Assembly (NCBI GenBank): GCA_910579645.1
Contig: CAJTVK010000099.1
Coordinates: 1 to 16,563, forward strand
Length of the DNA: 16,563 nucleotides
Source of the DNA: an uncultured Lachnospiraceae bacterium
Lineage (GTDB): Bacteria > Bacillota > Clostridia > Lachnospirales > Lachnospiraceae
Reading direction: 5' to 3'
Part shown: positions 6,517 through 14,969 of the stretch, piece after piece
How the letters are laid out: every line of letters begins with the position of its first letter
Numbering within the stretch: position 1 is the stretch's first letter
Notes under the pieces: generated by a model
The model's input: the letters and a program-made list of their open reading frames with translations, nothing else
Told to the model about the DNA's origin: nothing
Databases searched by the model: none
Made by a program: the position numbers and the translations under genes

Positions 6517-7032
6517 ATGAACATTAACCGGAAAAAAATAATCCCCCTGCTGTCCGTCCCGTTTCTCACCCTTTGGGACCAGCTTACAAAGACTGCGGCA
6601 CAGGCCAATCTGAAAGGCAAAGCCGATTATCCTCTGTTCCCCGGCATACTGGAATTTTCTTATCTGGAAAATACCGGTGCCGCTTTCAGTTCCTTCTTAG
6701 GCAAACAGGGGTTTCTTATCACCTTGACCTCTCTTGTCATGATATTCCTTCTGATAAAATATTTCCGGATACCGGAAGGCAAACGCTATCTTCCGATGCA
6801 TGTCACCCTTCTGCTGATTGTCAGCGGCGGGATTGGCAACCTGATTGACCGGATGATAAACGGCTATGTCATTGACTTCATTTACTTTGTTCCCATCAAT
6901 TTCCCGAAATTCAATGTGGCCGACTGCTATGTCACCATCGGCATGATATTGCTTTGCTATCTTTGCTTCTTTTATTATAAAGACGAGGAACTGAACTTCC
7001 TGTTCACTTTCAAAGCCGCAGACAGCCGTTAA
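6517..7032 (+). CDS. lspA: Lipoprotein signal peptidase (signal peptidase II)
   Basis: This 171-residue membrane protease cleaves the signal peptide of prolipoproteins after Lgt has lipidated the +1 cysteine. The family signatures are all visible: DQLTK (21-25), ENTGAAFS (51-58), GGIGNLIDR (104-112), VIDF (118-121) and FNVADC (132-137). The catalytic aspartate pair is Asp120 and Asp136 by analogy with E. coli LspA Asp124/Asp143. Four hydrophobic segments fit the family's topology, with the active site at the outer face of the membrane. The length is normal. The start has GAAGGAG 8 nt upstream. No rluD-type pseudouridine synthase gene follows as it often does in Firmicutes; instead a convergent ABC exporter gene ends 115 bp away. 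Confidence 0.95.
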   Translation: MNINRKKIIPLLSVPFLTLWDQLTKTAAQANLKGKADYPLFPGILEFSYLENTGAAFSSFLGKQGFLITLTSLVMIFLLIKYFRIPEGKRYLPMHVTLLLIVSGGIGNLIDRMINGYVIDFIYFVPINFPKFNVADCYVTIGMILLCYLCFFYYKDEELNFLFTFKAADSR

Positions 7033-7057
7033 AAACAGCCTGCCCACGGAAACCGAA

Positions 7058-7100
7058 ACCCGGCAGCGCGCATCCTGTTTCCGGATATGCACTGCCGGGT
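7058..7100. terminator. Hairpin between lspA and the ABC exporter pair
   Basis: ACCCGGCAG (7058-7066) pairs perfectly with CTGCCGGGT (7092-7100). The interior can also partly pair (GCATCC with GGATATGC). It sits in the 114-bp gap between two convergent genes. On the minus strand it is followed by TTTCGGTTTCC, a weak T-rich tail; on the plus strand no real T-run follows. A shared terminator is the likely role. Confidence 0.5.
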
Positions 7101-7146
7101 ATGTCATTACATTAATTCTTAAGCAATCAGCACATGCTCTCATTTC

Positions 7147-8895
7147 TTACACCGCAAACTGACTTTGATACAGCTGCGCATAAAATCCGCCTTCCGCCAA
7201 CAGCGACTTATGATTTCCCTGTTCAATAATATTCCCGTCTTTCATGACCAGAATAATATCCGCCTCCTGAATGGTGGAAAGCCGGTGCGCTACGATAAAG
7301 CTGGTTCTGCCCTCCATCAGTTTCGCAAAAGCTTTCTGAATCCGTATCTCCGTTCTTGTATCTATGGACGAGGTCGCCTCATCCAAAATCAGCATATCCG
7401 GCTGGCAGAGCATAACCCGCGTGATGCACAAAAGCTGTTTCTGCCCTTGAGACAGATTCCCGCCGTCCTCTGTAATTACCGTATCATAGCCTTCCGGCAG
7501 ACGCTTAATGAAACTATGCGCATGGGCTGCTTTTGCTGCGGCTATCACTTCCTCTTCCGTCGCCTCCGGCCTTCCCATCACAATATTATCCCGTATCGTG
7601 CCGCTTTTCAGCCAAGTCTCCTGCAGCACCATGCCGAAAGCGGTACGCAGGCTTTTCCTTGTCACCTGACGGATATCCTTTCCTTCTACCCGGACGCTGC
7701 CTTCCCGCACATCATAAAAGCGCATCAGCAGATTAATCAGCGTTGTCTTCCCACAGCCCGTGGGTCCCACAATTGCCACACGCTGTCCCGGCTTCACTTT
7801 CAGATTGAAATCCTCAATCAGTTTTTTCTCCGGGGTATAAGAGAAATACACATGCTCCAATTCCACCGTCCCTTCCACGTCCGCCAGGCTGACCGCATCC
7901 GCCGCCTCCGGCACCTGCGGTTCTTCTTCTATCAGTTCAAAAATCCGTGCGGCACAGGCCAAGGCATTCTGCAGTTCCGTCACCACGCCGGAAATTTCAT
8001 TGAACGGCTTGGTATACTGATTGGCATACGTCAGCAGACAGGACAGCTGCCCTACGCTGATACCGCCCTTAATGGCCAGAAAGGCTCCCGTAATCCCTAC
8101 TCCGGTATATACCAGGCTGTTGACAAACCGGGTCGCCGGGTTGGTAATGGAGGAAAAGAAAATGGCCTGCAAAGAACACTTCTGCAGCCTTCCGTTGATC
8201 TCGTCAAACCGTTCCATGGCATTGTCTTCATAGCCGAATGCCTGGACAACCCGCTGATTCCCCACCATCTCGTCTATCAGCGCCGTCTGTTCCCCTCTTG
8301 TCTCCGACTGCAGCTTAAACATATGATAAGTCTTTTTTGCTATAAAATTTGCCACCAAAAAAGAAACCGGAGTAATGCATACCACTACTGCGGTAATGCC
8401 GATATTAATGGTCAGCATGATAACCAAAGTCCCTACAATCGTCACCACTCCGGTAAAAAGCTGGGTAAAGCCCATCAGAAGCCCGTCCGCAAACTGATCC
8501 ACGTCCGCAATCACACGGCTGACCACTTCTCCATAAGAGTGGGCGTCAATATATTTCAAGGGCAGTATCTCTATTTTCCGAAATGCCTCGTCCCTGATAT
8601 CCCGCACAATTCCATAAGTCATCCGGTTATTGCATACATTCATCAGCCACTGCGCCACCGCAGTCAAAGCAATGGCAATCCCCACTTTTACCAAAATCTC
8701 CAAAATCCCTTCAAAATCCACCAGACCTTGGGCAATAATCAAATCTATGGCTTCCCCCGTAAGGATGGGAGTATATAAAGTAAGAGCCACCGTAAATGCC
8801 GCCATCAGAACCGATAAGCCAAGATAAAACCAATATTTCCGTATATACCGAAGCACCTTCAGAAGCGTCTCTTTCTGTCTTCCTTTTCCGTTCAT
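7147..8895 (-). CDS. ABC exporter subunit with consensus ATPase residues (heterodimeric, MDR-like)
   Basis: This 582-residue fused transmembrane/ATPase protein has six hydrophobic helices (about 20-310) followed by a nucleotide-binding domain. Walker A is GPTGCGKTT (377-385), Walker B is LILDE with catalytic Glu506, and the switch His is His537 (AHRLST). The signature is LSQGQ (481-485) instead of LSGGQ. It overlaps the upstream gene by 4 nt (ATGA, 8892-8895), so the two are translationally coupled and surely assemble. This subunit supplies the catalytic Glu and His of the working ATP site while its altered signature faces the degenerate site. Relatives include BmrCD, LmrCD and TM287/288 drug or lipid exporters. 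The substrate is unknown. It is the last gene of its transcript. Confidence 0.9.
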   Translation of the reverse strand: MNGKGRQKETLLKVLRYIRKYWFYLGLSVLMAAFTVALTLYTPILTGEAIDLIIAQGLVDFEGILEILVKVGIAIALTAVAQWLMNVCNNRMTYGIVRDIRDEAFRKIEILPLKYIDAHSYGEVVSRVIADVDQFADGLLMGFTQLFTGVVTIVGTLVIMLTINIGITAVVVCITPVSFLVANFIAKKTYHMFKLQSETRGEQTALIDEMVGNQRVVQAFGYEDNAMERFDEINGRLQKCSLQAIFFSSITNPATRFVNSLVYTGVGITGAFLAIKGGISVGQLSCLLTYANQYTKPFNEISGVVTELQNALACAARIFELIEEEPQVPEAADAVSLADVEGTVELEHVYFSYTPEKKLIEDFNLKVKPGQRVAIVGPTGCGKTTLINLLMRFYDVREGSVRVEGKDIRQVTRKSLRTAFGMVLQETWLKSGTIRDNIVMGRPEATEEEVIAAAKAAHAHSFIKRLPEGYDTVITEDGGNLSQGQKQLLCITRVMLCQPDMLILDEATSSIDTRTEIRIQKAFAKLMEGRTSFIVAHRLSTIQEADIILVMKDGNIIEQGNHKSLLAEGGFYAQLYQSQFAV

Positions 8896-10679
8896 GATGC
8901 CTGCCCCTCCTTTTTAAACTGGGAATCGTAAATTTCCTTATATACCTCACAGCTTTCCATCAGCTGGCTGTGAGTGCCCATTCCTGCAATTTCCCCGTCG
9001 TCCATGACAATAATGGAATCCGCATACTGAATGGAAGCCGCCCGCTGGGATACGATAAATACGGTGGGGGCTTCTTCCATTTCCCGGATTGCCTTGCGCA
9101 GTTTCGCATCGGTGGCAAAATCCAACGCGGAGGCGCTGTCGTCCAAAATCAGAATCTCCGGCCGGCGGATCAATGCCCTAGCAATGGTCAGCCTCTGCTT
9201 CTGCCCGCCGGACAGATTTTTCCCTGCCTGTGCCACTTTTGCATCCAGCCCGCCATCCTTTGTCTCCACAAACTCCTTGGACTGAGAGATTTCCAATGCC
9301 CGCCACATCTCTTCTTCCGTGGCATCTTCCTTGCCCCACAGCAGGTTTTCCCGTATTGTCCCTTTGAACAGAACGGCTTTCTGCATCACCACGCCGATCT
9401 TACCGCGCAGTTCTTCCAAAGTATAGTCCTTCACGTCCACGCCGTCCACCAGAACCCGCCCCTTCGTAGCGTCATAAAATCTGGGAATCATATTGACCAC
9501 GGAAGATTTGCCGGAACCGGTTCCGCCGATAATGCCTACCGTCTGTCCCTTCCGTACCTGAAAATGAATATCCGTCAGGGATTCTGCCCCCGCATTTTTA
9601 TAAGTCAGGCATACATGCTCAAAAGAAACGGTCGGCGATGCCGTCCCTCCGTTCCCCCGCCGGGAAGCTCCTGTCCCCATGTCCTCCCCGGACAAAGCCG
9701 CCCCGGCATCCTTCCCCGGTTGGGGGGATACCAAGCTGGATTTAGTCTCGAACACCGCTTCAATACGGTTGGCACAGGCCAAGGCTTTCGTTACGGTGAT
9801 AATCAGATTGGCCAATTTAATCAGTTCCACCAGAATCTGCGACATATAATTTACCAATGCCACCACTTCACCCTGCGTGATATAACCGTTCTCTACCCGT
9901 ACCGCCCCCGTCCAGATCAGCACAATCACCGCACCGTTTATAATGATGTAAGTCACCGGGTTCATCAGCGCGGAAATTTTCCCCACAAACATCTGCATTT
10001 TTGTCAGATTTTCATTTCCTTCCCGAAAACGCCCGATTTCCGCCTCTTCCTTATTAAATGCCCTCACTACTCTGGCTCCCGTCAGATTTTCCCTAGTAAT
10101 GCCGAGAATCCGATCCAGACCGGCCTGTACTTTCTTATATAAAGGCATGGTAAACAGCATTATGCCGAACACTACAATGCAGAGCAAAGGTATCGTCACT
10201 ACAAATACAAATGCTGCTTTCACGTCAATGGTAAAAGCCATAATCATTGCCCCGAACACAATGAAGGGGGAACGCAAAAACAGCCTCAGCACCAGATTCA
10301 CCCCCGACTGCACTTGATTGACATCGCTTGTCATCCGGGTAATCAGCGTGGAAGTGCCTATCGTATCCATCTCGGAAAAAGACAGCTTCTGGATATGCCC
10401 GAACAGCGCATGCTTCAGCCCCGTGGAAAATCCCACTGCCGCCTTTGCCGCAAAGAACTGAGCCGTGATAGAGCAAATAAGCCCAATCAAGCCAAGGGCA
10501 ATCATAACCAGCCCCATCTTTACAATGATTCCTCTGTCCCTCTGGGCTATGCCCGTATCAATAATCTGTGCCATGACAAGAGGCACCAACAGTTCAAAAG
10601 ATGCCTCCAACATCTTAAAAAGCGGCGCCAGTATCGTTTCCTTTTTATAATCTTTCAAATATACCAGTAACTTTTTCAT
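8892..10679 (-). CDS. ABC exporter subunit with degenerate ATPase site (heterodimeric, MDR-like)
   Basis: This 595-residue partner of the following gene has a transmembrane domain at about 15-310 and a nucleotide-binding domain from about 355. Walker A is GGTGSGKSS (385-393) and the signature is canonical LSGGQ (489-493), but the catalytic Glu after Walker B is Asp514 (LILDDSAS) and the switch His is Gln545 (VSQRAAS). These are the substitutions of the degenerate half of heterodimeric exporters. A Gly/Ala/Ser-rich linker (about 322-350, including KDAGAALSGEDMGTGASRR) joins the two domains and is longer than in the partner. The start has GGAG about 12 nt upstream, a rather long spacing. The radA stop lies 71 bp upstream, with no clear promoter between them, so co-transcription with radA is possible. 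Confidence 0.9.
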   Translation of the reverse strand: MKKLLVYLKDYKKETILAPLFKMLEASFELLVPLVMAQIIDTGIAQRDRGIIVKMGLVMIALGLIGLICSITAQFFAAKAAVGFSTGLKHALFGHIQKLSFSEMDTIGTSTLITRMTSDVNQVQSGVNLVLRLFLRSPFIVFGAMIMAFTIDVKAAFVFVVTIPLLCIVVFGIMLFTMPLYKKVQAGLDRILGITRENLTGARVVRAFNKEEAEIGRFREGNENLTKMQMFVGKISALMNPVTYIIINGAVIVLIWTGAVRVENGYITQGEVVALVNYMSQILVELIKLANLIITVTKALACANRIEAVFETKSSLVSPQPGKDAGAALSGEDMGTGASRRGNGGTASPTVSFEHVCLTYKNAGAESLTDIHFQVRKGQTVGIIGGTGSGKSSVVNMIPRFYDATKGRVLVDGVDVKDYTLEELRGKIGVVMQKAVLFKGTIRENLLWGKEDATEEEMWRALEISQSKEFVETKDGGLDAKVAQAGKNLSGGQKQRLTIARALIRRPEILILDDSASALDFATDAKLRKAIREMEEAPTVFIVSQRAASIQYADSIIVMDDGEIAGMGTHSQLMESCEVYKEIYDSQFKKEGQAS

Positions 10680-10750
10680 AAAAAACCGCTAACTCCTTCT
10701 CCTCTTATTTATTCCCGCAAGCATAATGCTCCGTAGGTCCGTCCCTGCCC

Positions 10751-12142
10751 TTATATTAAATCAATGGCATCCGCCACCGACTTCACCCCTATGATTTTCA
10801 TTCCGTCCAAGCTGCCCATGCCCCTTTCCTTTTCCGCACAGACTGCCGGCAGGACACAAGTGGTAAAGCCCAGCTTCTTAGCCTCCGCCACCCGCTGCCC
10901 CGCCATGCTCACCGCGCGGACTTCGCCACTCAGCCCCACTTCGCCAAACACAAGCATCCGGTCATCCACGGCACGATTTTTAAAGCTGGAAACTATGGCC
11001 ATCACTATCCCTAAGTCAATGGCCGGTTCCGTAATCTTAATGCCGCCGGCCAGATTTACATAAGCATCGCAGCCTGACAGCTGCAGTCCCACTCTTTTTT
11101 CCAATACCGCCATCAGCAGGTTCAGCCGGTTAAAATCCGTCCCGATAGCCTGCCGTCTGGGAATGCCGAAATTGCTGCCGCAGACCAGAGCCTGTATCTC
11201 GATTAAGATAGGCCTGGTTCCTTCCATGGAGCAGGCCACTACGGAACCGCTGGCATTTTCCGGCCTGCCGTCCAGCATAAATTCCGACGGATTCTTCACT
11301 TCCGTCAGCCCTTCCTCCTTCATCTCGAAGACACCGATTTCATTTGTGGAGCCGAAACGGTTTTTTACCCCCCGCAGAATCCGGTAGGAAGCATGCCTGT
11401 CCCCTTCGAAATAAAGCACCGTATCCACCATGTGCTCCAATACCCTGGGGCCGGCCACCGTTCCCTCTTTCGTCACATGCCCCACGATAAAAATCGGTAC
11501 ATTCAGTCCTTTGGCCAACTGCAGAAAAATATTGGTGGCTTCCCTGACCTGGGATACGCTTCCGGGCGCGGATGCCACCTCTTCGCTGTACATAGTCTGT
11601 ATGGAATCTATCACCACTGCGTCCGGCTTTGCACGGCGTATCGTCTCTTCCACAAGATTCAGATTGGTTTCACACAGCAGCAGAAAATTATCGTTGATTT
11701 CCCCAATCCGGTTCGCCCTTATCTTAATCTGCTTTAAAGACTCCTCGCCTGAAATATACAGCACCTTCCTTGCCGCATCCGACAGTTTCCGGCAGACCTG
11801 CAAAAGCAGCGTGGATTTCCCGATACCCGGATCTCCTCCCACCAACGTCAGCGAGCCGGGTACGATGCCGCCGCCCAGTACCCGGTCCAGCTCCCTGATT
11901 CCGGTGCTGATTCTTTCCTCCTCACTGAGAGACACCTCCGACAGCCGGGAAGGCTCCGCCCTCCGCCCTGCCGCTGCGGAAACCGTTTTCACGGTACCTC
12001 CCATCCCTTTGGAGGTTATGTTCACCCTTTCCTCCGTCAATGTGTTCCATGCCTTACACCCCGGGCACTGCCCCATCCATTTGGCCGATTCATATCCGCA
12101 TTCCTGACAGAAAAATACGGTGGTGCTTTTCCCTTTTGCCAT
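10751..12142 (-). CDS. radA: DNA repair protein RadA (Sms)
   Basis: This 463-residue RecA-like ATPase drives branch migration in recombination and repair. The order of parts is typical: an N-terminal four-cysteine zinc finger (Cys12, Cys15, Cys26, Cys29), a RecA-type core with Walker A GGDPGIGKST (102-111) and Walker B VVIDSIQT, the RadA-specific KNRFG motif (260-264), and a C-terminal Lon-protease-like domain from about 300 that lacks the Lon catalytic serine context. The length is normal. The start is supported by GGAGG (12150-12154) 7 nt upstream. A terminator-like hairpin lies immediately before this ribosome site (12157-12193). The ABC exporter pair follows 71 bp downstream. Confidence 0.95.
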   Translation of the reverse strand: MAKGKSTTVFFCQECGYESAKWMGQCPGCKAWNTLTEERVNITSKGMGGTVKTVSAAAGRRAEPSRLSEVSLSEEERISTGIRELDRVLGGGIVPGSLTLVGGDPGIGKSTLLLQVCRKLSDAARKVLYISGEESLKQIKIRANRIGEINDNFLLLCETNLNLVEETIRRAKPDAVVIDSIQTMYSEEVASAPGSVSQVREATNIFLQLAKGLNVPIFIVGHVTKEGTVAGPRVLEHMVDTVLYFEGDRHASYRILRGVKNRFGSTNEIGVFEMKEEGLTEVKNPSEFMLDGRPENASGSVVACSMEGTRPILIEIQALVCGSNFGIPRRQAIGTDFNRLNLLMAVLEKRVGLQLSGCDAYVNLAGGIKITEPAIDLGIVMAIVSSFKNRAVDDRMLVFGEVGLSGEVRAVSMAGQRVAEAKKLGFTTCVLPAVCAEKERGMGSLDGMKIIGVKSVADAIDLI

Positions 12143-12156
12143 CCCTCTTCCTCCGC

Positions 12157-12193
12157 AAAAACGGGACCCTCACCCTCCGATGACCGTCCCGTT
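12157..12193 (-). terminator. Terminator-like hairpin just before radA
   Basis: On the minus strand AACGGGAC (12193-12186) pairs with GTCCCGTT (12167-12160) and runs into TTTTT. The T-run ends only 2 nt before the radA ribosome site. It may end the transcript of the 136-residue protein gene, or act as an attenuator for radA. I found no good promoter in the 158-bp gap. Confidence 0.55.
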
Positions 12194-12300
12194 ATCTGTT
12201 TTGCCGCCTCTGCCTTACGGCTGCGGCATTCTCCGCGCTGCTATACGCAGATCACCCTATTTGGATGCCTGAAACGTACTCTGACAAATGTCCTTAATGG

Positions 12301-12711
12301 CTACTTTGAAACCTTTACTTCCACTTCTCCGGCTCCGGCCAGTTCCACGCTTAAGTTCAGCTTGCCGCCCAGATTTGTTTTCATCTTGCCGATGTTTTCT
12401 CCGTTTATGAATACTTCATATTCCGTTTCATCCTGAAGCCCTACCGTAATCTGTGCGTCCTCGCTGCCTTCCACCCGGAAACTGATGCCTTCCGGCACCT
12501 CCGTAAAATCATTCACGCTGGTTCCCGGTACCGACTCGTACACAAACATGCCGTTTCTTTCCAGCTTGGTCATCGTCTTATAAGTTTTTACCTTATAGAG
12601 ATCCCCGCCGTACTCAAAATTTTCCAGCTTCGCCTTTTCCTTCAGTCTGTGATTTCCAAAGCTGATTGCGCCCCCGTCTTCCGCACGGAGTAATTCTTCC
12701 ACCGCTGCCAT
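12301..12711 (-). CDS. Conserved hypothetical protein, 136 residues
   Basis: This small, soluble, acidic protein has no signal peptide and no membrane segment. The N-terminal half is mixed (EELLRAEDGGAISFGNHRL, then YKVKTYKTMTKLERNGMFVYES). The C-terminal half (about 75-136) looks all-beta, with alternating hydrophobic residues and a glycine-rich ending. I associate this pattern with a protein found widely in Lachnospiraceae genomes and sometimes labelled endosialidase, but it is far too short for that enzyme and I see no glycosidase motif. The start is well supported: AGGAGG lies 8 nt upstream. It lies between the aminopeptidase gene and radA; the 158-bp gap to radA contains a hairpin terminator, so it may be monocistronic. 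Function unknown. Confidence 0.8.
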   Translation of the reverse strand: MAAVEELLRAEDGGAISFGNHRLKEKAKLENFEYGGDLYKVKTYKTMTKLERNGMFVYESVPGTSVNDFTEVPEGISFRVEGSEDAQITVGLQDETEYEVFINGENIGKMKTNLGGKLNLSVELAGAGEVEVKVSK

Positions 12712-12758
12712 TCCTTCATCCTCCTAAGTATCATCCTCACCTGCGTCTGAACGCATGT

Positions 12759-12789
12759 ATCATATGATAAGTATAATATATTTTACCAA
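12759..12789 (-). promoter_or_regulatory. Possible promoter of the 136-residue protein gene
   Basis: The 134-bp gap after the aminopeptidase gene is very AT-rich. On the minus strand TTGGTA (12789-12784) and TATGAT (12764-12759) are spaced by 19 bp, longer than ideal, and a TATACT lies between them. A 10-bp palindrome ATCATATGAT (12759-12768) overlaps the -10. A promoter here is likely, but its exact boxes are uncertain. Confidence 0.35.
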
Positions 12790-12845
12790 CGAATTCCACT
12801 AAAATTTTTCTTTCTTAAAACTTTTCGGAAAATCCGGATTCAAAT

Positions 12846-14915
12846 TCATTTCTGTGAAAACGGACGGTTCAGTTCCTCACATCCCTCCAACACAAACCTG
12901 CCGTCCTGTATCACCGCAATCCGGCTCCCGTCCTCCTTCACTGCCGCCAGTTTCCCCAGTTCATCATAAGGTATGGTAATATCCGTATGGCATCCGAAAT
13001 AGGCTTTTTCCATGTCCTCATGCCGAAGGGCCGATATCTCATTTTCCCTTGCCACAATGGCTTTTCCGTCCGGATTGTAAGTCATCACGTCCTCCTCATG
13101 GGAATAACAGGTATCGCCCACTGCAAAATGCGGCCCCATCTTTTCCGCAATCAGTATGGGCAGCTTGTCGCCGATGCCATATTTCTTCGCTGCCATATAA
13201 GCCACTGTGTTAGTGCCTATGGCAAATTCCCCTAAAGGAAGGGATTCATGATGAAACATCACATTGTCCCTGATATATTTCCGGTTTTCCTCCTCTGTGT
13301 CAAAATTTGTGCAGCCATACTCTGTCATCATGCCGTCCCGGAAGACAATCTCCAAGTTCTGAAACTCCAACTCGCCTAAGAATACACGGCCCACATGCAG
13401 GATGCCTTCCGTCCCCGCCAGCTGCGGCGTGGTAAATACTTCCCCTACCGGTATATTCACATCCGCCACACAGTTTTCAAAATTCGTCTCCTTTTCCGGA
13501 TTTTCCAGCTTATGAAGCTTTACTTTTAAATCCGTATGATTTTCCCCCATCCCTCGGATATGGACATAATCCGCCTGATCCAGCACATTGATAATCGTCT
13601 GCTGTATGCCCCGGTACAATTTATAATCCAAAGTATTTATTTTTACAATTTCGCGGAAAATCTCCTCATATTTCTCTCCGATAGCCGGCAGCGGAAAAGC
13701 TATAATCGTAAAGCTGCGCTCTTCCCCCTTCACATACTCATTCTGCATTGCCCCTGCGGCTGCCCGGTACTGCGCCGACAGCTTCTGCTGCTTTTCCGAC
13801 AAAGCAAATGCCTCTTTCTTTACCGTTGGCGCAAACGGCTCTTCCCCGAATATCTCCACTACCGCCGGCCCGCCAAACAAGGCTGCTTCTGCTTTCCGCT
13901 TTTCGTAGGCCGCCCTCATTGCCTCCAGGCGGCGGTTTATATATTGCCTGTCCAAGTAAAGCGCTTCGTCATCTTTATGGTCATACTCATACTGCTTATT
14001 TGGAGAAGTTGCAAAGAAACCGATTTTATTCATGCCCTTGCCCTGAAAAATACTGGTTCCTGCGCGGTATACCGTAGGCCGCATGCCCATATCGGCAAAG
14101 TTCCCCACCGCCCGGCGTATCATCCGTTCAAAACCCAGGCTGTAACGGATGTTCACAACCTTTTTCTTGGAAATATCCTTATTGGCTGCCTCAAAGCCAA
14201 GACGATACCCCTCCGTATAAGTATCCGCCATTTTCTTTATTTCTTCTTCGGGCATACGGTTTAAATATCTTGCAGTCTCCAGTTCATTTTCCGTAATATA
14301 CTCCCCGAAATAATAAAGATAGCGCAAGTCCTCCAAATTACCGTCCATAATAATCCGCAATGCGAAGTCTTTTTCCGGGCAGAATAATTCCTCCAGCCTT
14401 TTCTCCGTCTCTTCCTCCAGATAGTCATTGACAAACCAATAAATTGTTTCCCGGATTTGCTCCGCCTCCGGCTCCTGTCTTCCTTCCTCCCGGGCACAGA
14501 CAAAAGAACTGTAAATTTCCAAGAACAGTTCCATCCGTATCACGATTTCATATAAGTCCTTTTCAAAAGCATAAACAGCCATGCTCCGTATTTCCGTATA
14601 CAGAAAAGACAGAATCCTTCCTGGTTCCATGCCGCAGACCGCAGCCGCATATGCCGGATTGGCATAGCTTGTTTCATATTGCCCCGGCAGAATATCCTCA
14701 TACAGCTCATGGTTCCATTGCTGCAGTTCCTCCAGCGATGCCCGATACAGCCTGCCGTCCGCAGCCCGCTCATAGGCTTTTGCCGCTTCCTCTATAAATG
14801 CCGCCGTCTTCTGGAAATAGGGGCAATATTTTTCTTCCGCACATTTCTCACTGATGATTTCTTTTACCCGCCCCCTGGCTAATCCGTAACGTTCCGTCAA
14901 AGTCTCCATTCTCAT
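12846..14915 (-). CDS. M29-family metallo-aminopeptidase with long N-terminal extension
   Basis: This 689-residue cytosolic protein has a C-terminal half (about 270-680) that reads as a peptidase family M29 (AmpS/PepS/AmpT) aminopeptidase, which removes N-terminal residues from peptides using two metal ions. The expected ligands and catalytic residue can be placed: Glu492 (PVGEVFTTP), Glu563 (PLGEFAIGT), Glu591 and His596 five residues apart (AEKMGPHFAVG), and His643/Asp645 (CHTDI). Classical M29 enzymes are about 410 residues; here residues 1 to about 250 form an extra acidic, mostly helical region, and residues about 330-410 look like an insertion. ATGs at 14915 and 14909 both fit; AGGA favours the second slightly. 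It is 54 bp downstream of the 112-residue membrane protein gene and probably in the pyrE transcript. Confidence 0.85.
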   Translation of the reverse strand: MRMETLTERYGLARGRVKEIISEKCAEEKYCPYFQKTAAFIEEAAKAYERAADGRLYRASLEELQQWNHELYEDILPGQYETSYANPAYAAAVCGMEPGRILSFLYTEIRSMAVYAFEKDLYEIVIRMELFLEIYSSFVCAREEGRQEPEAEQIRETIYWFVNDYLEEETEKRLEELFCPEKDFALRIIMDGNLEDLRYLYYFGEYITENELETARYLNRMPEEEIKKMADTYTEGYRLGFEAANKDISKKKVVNIRYSLGFERMIRRAVGNFADMGMRPTVYRAGTSIFQGKGMNKIGFFATSPNKQYEYDHKDDEALYLDRQYINRRLEAMRAAYEKRKAEAALFGGPAVVEIFGEEPFAPTVKKEAFALSEKQQKLSAQYRAAAGAMQNEYVKGEERSFTIIAFPLPAIGEKYEEIFREIVKINTLDYKLYRGIQQTIINVLDQADYVHIRGMGENHTDLKVKLHKLENPEKETNFENCVADVNIPVGEVFTTPQLAGTEGILHVGRVFLGELEFQNLEIVFRDGMMTEYGCTNFDTEEENRKYIRDNVMFHHESLPLGEFAIGTNTVAYMAAKKYGIGDKLPILIAEKMGPHFAVGDTCYSHEEDVMTYNPDGKAIVARENEISALRHEDMEKAYFGCHTDITIPYDELGKLAAVKEDGSRIAVIQDGRFVLEGCEELNRPFSQK

Positions 14916-14969
14916 TCCTGCTTTCCGTCTTTTTTCTGTCTTTTCGTGACAGCAGGCCGCCGCGCCCCG

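Noticed and set aside
7165..8778. A 537-codon open frame on the plus strand antisense to the ABC subunit gene
   Set aside because: It mirrors the GC-rich codon pattern of the real gene, shows no domain, has His/Arg/Gln-rich composition typical of antisense frames, and the minus strand has complete ABC motifs.
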